From an uncultured Eggerthellaceae bacterium (GTDB taxonomy: Bacteria; Actinomycetota; Coriobacteriia; Coriobacteriales; Eggerthellaceae), in assembly GCA_910588945.1 (NCBI GenBank), contig CAJUSF010000055.1, positions 1-57,712 of the forward strand: a DNA stretch of 57,712 nt, given 5' to 3'. Under the pieces are notes generated by a model. That model was not told the origin of the DNA, made no database searches, and saw only the letters and a program-made list of their open reading frames with translations. Below, piece by piece: positions 55,061-57,712 of the stretch. Each line of letters opens with the position of its first letter. Position 1 is the first letter of the stretch. The position numbers and the translations under genes are program-made.

Positions 55061-55654
55061 TCACCTCAATTTGGCTCGGCGTTCCTTCCAATCGGGAAGA
55101 AATGAGTCCATAAGCTCATAGAATCTTGGTCCATGACCGCGCTCAAGAAGATGGCAAAGCTCATGGACAACCACGTATTCGAGACACTCAGGCGCATATA
55201 AAGCCAGCCGCGTATTGATACAGATCCGCCCGGTAGACGGCTTGCAGCTACCCCAACGCGAGCGCATGTTCCTATATGCAATCTCGCCCGCCTTCACCCC
55301 CATCACAGGCTCCCATTTCTCTATGAGCGCAGGAGTGAACGAAGAGACAACATCGCGCCAGAGCTTCTTTTCCTCATCTCCCGCCTCTTCTGCCTTGCTG
55401 TGCGGAGAGGCGAGGATCTCTTCTTGCTTGCGACGAATCCAAGATGCCTTCTGCGAGACGAATTGTCGTATGCGTGCATCCGACATTCGCAGCGGGGCGG
55501 ATACCTCTATACGAGCGCTCGGACTTTTGACATAGATGCTCAGATTTTTCACGCGCTTGCGGCGGATCCGAACCTCAAGATCATCGATAAAGATGAGCTG
55601 CTCTACAGGCTTGGCTGAAGTTCGCTTGGACAAAGCATTGTTCCTAGGTATCAT
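55061..55654 (-). CDS. YgjP-type zinc metallopeptidase-like protein (M48/DUF45)
   Basis: Predicted cytoplasmic metal-dependent hydrolase of the DUF45/YgjP family. The zinc site is VVHELCHLLERGHGPRFYELM (HExxH plus a later His), preceded by the family motif MRSRWGSCKPSTGRICIN. The 197-residue length is usual. ATG 55654 follows AGAGG and overlaps the end of rsmI by 11 bases; a start at 55687 would lie deeper in rsmI. Substrate is unknown. Confidence 0.87.
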   Translation of the reverse strand: MIPRNNALSKRTSAKPVEQLIFIDDLEVRIRRKRVKNLSIYVKSPSARIEVSAPLRMSDARIRQFVSQKASWIRRKQEEILASPHSKAEEAGDEEKKLWRDVVSSFTPALIEKWEPVMGVKAGEIAYRNMRSRWGSCKPSTGRICINTRLALYAPECLEYVVVHELCHLLERGHGPRFYELMDSFLPDWKERRAKLR

Positions 55655-56522
55655 CTTGCGCCTCTTTAGCGGAAAGCGCCATCTCATAAGCTAGATTCTT
55701 CGCTATCCCCAGCTCCGATGCAGCAATCTTGGCAGCGCTTTTCACCCGCTCGCCATCGGCAATGAGGCGACAGATCAGCTCGTTGGCCTGATTTAGAACA
55801 TCATCATCTCGAGATCGAGCTTCATCGGCACCGGCAGCATCGATGACGATAACGATCTCGCCTTTTATGCCCGAAGCCTCCTCCATGGTGGCAAAATGCG
55901 AAAGCGCCTCTGCGGGCGTGCCGAGATACACCTCTTCATGAAGCTTTGTAAGCTCGCGGCACACGCAAATGCGCCTTTGCGGAAGGGCTTCATTGATCGT
56001 ACAAAGCGAGTCAAGCAGGCGATGAGGGCTTTCGTAGAAGATAAGCGCAGCATTAAGACTCGCAAGCGAATCGAGCGTCTGGATCTGCTCGGTTTTCTTG
56101 CGCGGGAAAAAGCATCCAAAATAATGATTCGGACAAGAAAAACCGCTCGCAACGTAGGCAAGCGTTCCTGCAGAGGCCCCCGGAAGTATCTCACATGGCA
56201 CAGATGCCTCGCGCGCCGCTGCAATGAGGACTGAGCCTGGATCAGACACGCCCGGCATTCCAGCATCCGTACAATATGCGATGACCTCACCGGCTCTGAT
56301 GCGCTCGATAACCTCGTCAGTCTTGCTCCGGATAATATTCTCATCAAGGCGGCATAACGGCTTCTTCAAACCGAACGCAGCAAGAAGCTTTCCTGTGACA
56401 CGAGTGTCTTCCGCATAGACCGCATCACTTGTTTCAAGCACTTTAAGCGCGCGCTGCGTAATATCACCGAGATTGCCTATCGGAGTTGCGACTATGTAGA
56501 GCTTTCCATCGTTCATTTCCAT
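55644..56522 (-). CDS. rsmI: 16S rRNA 2'-O-ribose C1402 methyltransferase
   Basis: SAM-dependent tetrapyrrole-methylase-fold enzyme that methylates C1402 in 16S rRNA. It starts MEMNDGKLYIVATPIGNLGDIT, with AEDTRVTGKLL, YCTDAGMPGVSDPG, LPGASAGTLAY and FYESPHRLL. The ATG at 56522 gives the normal 292 residues. A longer frame up to 56681 would add an arginine-rich segment without similarity. No Shine-Dalgarno is present, but a TATAAT lies seven bases upstream, as for the gene at 42391. Confidence 0.94.
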   Translation of the reverse strand: MEMNDGKLYIVATPIGNLGDITQRALKVLETSDAVYAEDTRVTGKLLAAFGLKKPLCRLDENIIRSKTDEVIERIRAGEVIAYCTDAGMPGVSDPGSVLIAAAREASVPCEILPGASAGTLAYVASGFSCPNHYFGCFFPRKKTEQIQTLDSLASLNAALIFYESPHRLLDSLCTINEALPQRRICVCRELTKLHEEVYLGTPAEALSHFATMEEASGIKGEIVIVIDAAGADEARSRDDDVLNQANELICRLIADGERVKSAAKIAASELGIAKNLAYEMALSAKEAQDDT

Positions 56523-56529
56523 GGTATGA

Positions 56530-56535
56530 ATTATA
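56530..56535 (-). promoter_or_regulatory. TATAAT box seven bases before the rsmI ATG (leaderless promoter)
   Basis: The minus strand reads TATAAT, seven bases, ATG, the same arrangement as at 42399. Transcription would begin at or next to the start codon. No good -35 hexamer is seen. Confidence 0.6.
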
Positions 56536-56755
56536 TATGAGACACCCCTCGCCCACTCCCGATCGAGCGACACAACGCCAAAATCAACACAGAGCTCACG
56601 GACGAGCAACGCATTCAAACGACTGCGAATCCGAAGCTCAACAACCGCCCAAAACCGCAAAGCACAGCCATATAAAGGCATATCTTTTAATCAATATCGA
56701 AATAGCTGCACCATAGCGCGTTGTGGTGCGTGGCGTTCTGACATAAGGAGACACC

Positions 56756-57529
56756 ATGAAAAAGCATTTCGCCTTTGGCTCTCTCATAGTTGCATTGCTA
56801 TTATGCGTCGGCGTCATGGCCGGCATCGCTTTTGCCGTTACACCCACCCATCCAGTGAATATCGGGAACATATCGCAAGGTACAGATGTCGAAAGAATGC
56901 TTCCGAAAAAGCCTGTGCCTATCGAGGATATCGACGGGGTCAACAATGAGGACATGGCTGAGGCTTACGAGAAGATCAGAAACACAGCCCAGAGAATCGG
57001 GCTTGACTCTGATGCCGATGTGGGACTTGATGACCTTCGCGCGATACAAGAGAGCGCTGAGCTTAGGGTGAACGATGCGAATCCGGCTGATCCTGAGATC
57101 GGGATAGAATCAAATGGCCTTGCGCAGTCGTATTCCTCCGAGCAGCCAACGGGCTCTACGAACTATCTCGTGATCGAAGGTTTACAGATCCCGTATGTCG
57201 CATCTTTCCAGACGGAGAGCGCGCCTAGTAATACGGCAGGGCTATGGCTAGGCTCGGATGATGTAGATGATGGAACGTGGGGATATTTCATCGGGCATAA
57301 CCCCGGTGTGTTCACGCCAGTACTATCGCTTGGCGACGGAAGCCCTGTTGGCGTTGTGGATCGAAGCGGAGATGCGCGCACGTACTATATCGCGAAGGTG
57401 TTCGATGTGGACAAGGGCACCACTTGGAAGCAGATCGAATCCGATGTCACGCAGTTCGATGAATCTATCATCTTGCAGACATGCATAAACGGCGGTGATC
57501 AGTATCGAATCTTTGTCGCAGCCGCCTGA
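56756..57529 (+). CDS. Sortase-like secreted protein
   Basis: Begins with a signal peptide or anchor (MKKHFAFGSLIVALLLC...GIAFA), a linker of about 110 residues, then a sortase domain from about residue 135. The catalytic triad positions are visible: His181 in YFIGHNPG, Cys243 in LQTCINGG and Arg251 in QYRIF. The final Cys-X7-Arg spacing is that of sortases. The overall length, 257, and the long linker suggest an unusual class (near D, E or F) that cannot be fixed here. ATG follows AAGGAG. No LPxTG-type substrate gene is in the window. Confidence 0.8.
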   Translation: MKKHFAFGSLIVALLLCVGVMAGIAFAVTPTHPVNIGNISQGTDVERMLPKKPVPIEDIDGVNNEDMAEAYEKIRNTAQRIGLDSDADVGLDDLRAIQESAELRVNDANPADPEIGIESNGLAQSYSSEQPTGSTNYLVIEGLQIPYVASFQTESAPSNTAGLWLGSDDVDDGTWGYFIGHNPGVFTPVLSLGDGSPVGVVDRSGDARTYYIAKVFDVDKGTTWKQIESDVTQFDESIILQTCINGGDQYRIFVAAA

Positions 57530-57585
57530 TGTGCTCGATTGATCATATTTGACCCATTCATATATGCCATCATCCCCGGGCGGCT

Positions 57586-57712
57586 TCAGACGATCATTGC
57601 ACCTTCCGCCAAAACTTCCTGCATCGCCTCGGAAGGAAACTTCCAATCTAGAACTTTCCTCGGGCGATTATTGAGTTGCCATTGAGCTTTGTCCACTTCC
57701 TCGTCTGAGACC
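57586..57712 (-). mobile_element. IS30-family transposase, 3' end, cut by window edge
   Basis: The reverse strand reads 41 codons to a TGA at 57586: VSDEEVDKAQWQLNNRPRKV, then LDWKFPSEAM and a short tail. The LNNRPRK-L-W--P-E signature is that of the C-terminal DDE region of IS30 transposases. The 5' part and terminal repeats lie outside the window. Confidence 0.85.

Overview
This window reads as a chromosomal segment of a low-to-mid GC (about half GC by eye) Gram-positive-type bacterium. It is most likely an Actinomycetota member of class Coriobacteriia (Eggerthella/Cryptobacterium/Slackia-like). The reasons are the LL-diaminopimelate aminotransferase route to lysine, two AGCS amino-acid symporters, ECF-type vitamin importers, a MscL with a C-terminal zinc ribbon, a sortase, queuosine salvage-type genes and apparently leaderless mRNAs. 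The genus cannot be fixed from the window alone. No rRNA, tRNA or CRISPR array was seen.

Layout. 1-2200 (+): possible structured RNA, then dapL and a PAP2 phosphatase. 2278-14489 (-): a small membrane protein, an AGCS symporter, then a long run mfd > gltX > thioesterase > tlyA > ecfT > fused ecfA-A' > ecfS. 14620-16829 (-): an ECF sigma factor translationally coupled to a DUF4179 membrane (anti-sigma-like) protein. 16.9-21.7 kb: an accessory patch full of palindromic repeats. It holds a membrane protein gene with an in-frame TGA, a consensus promoter driving a short orphan transcript, an rtcB with an in-frame TAA, a lipoprotein, and two ~135-bp MITE-like elements. 21.7-26.7 kb (-): a five-gene nickel-type ABC importer (nikABCDE-like) with two abutting 27-bp NikR-like operators upstream. 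27.1-34.2 kb (-): the complete F1Fo ATP synthase operon. 34.4-42.4 kb (-): a frameshifted glucosaminidase-NlpC/P60 hydrolase, dCMP deaminase, glyA, rpiB, an unusual fusion of a COG2509-type flavoprotein with a TsaC/Sua5 domain, and an HI0933-family flavoprotein. 42.5-46.1 kb: a second AGCS symporter (-), a stand-alone fused ECF ATPase (+) and a DUF1292 protein (-). 46.2-53.4 kb: secDF, tgt and a HAD hydrolase (-), divergent from queH, a 90-aa coupled protein and queA (+). 53.4-57.7 kb: glutaredoxin, mscL, a cold-shock protein, a YgjP-type metallopeptidase, rsmI, a sortase-like protein and the 3' end of an IS30-family transposase at the right edge.

The most noteworthy observations are five. 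First, the tandem NikR-type operators together with His-rich tails on the transporter proteins, which make nickel the best substrate guess. Second, the GGGACAAC palindrome family and the MITEs built from it. Third, three genes each broken by what looks like a single-base lesion. Fourth, the flavoprotein-TsaC fusion. Fifth, the small consensus-promoter transcription unit just before rtcB.
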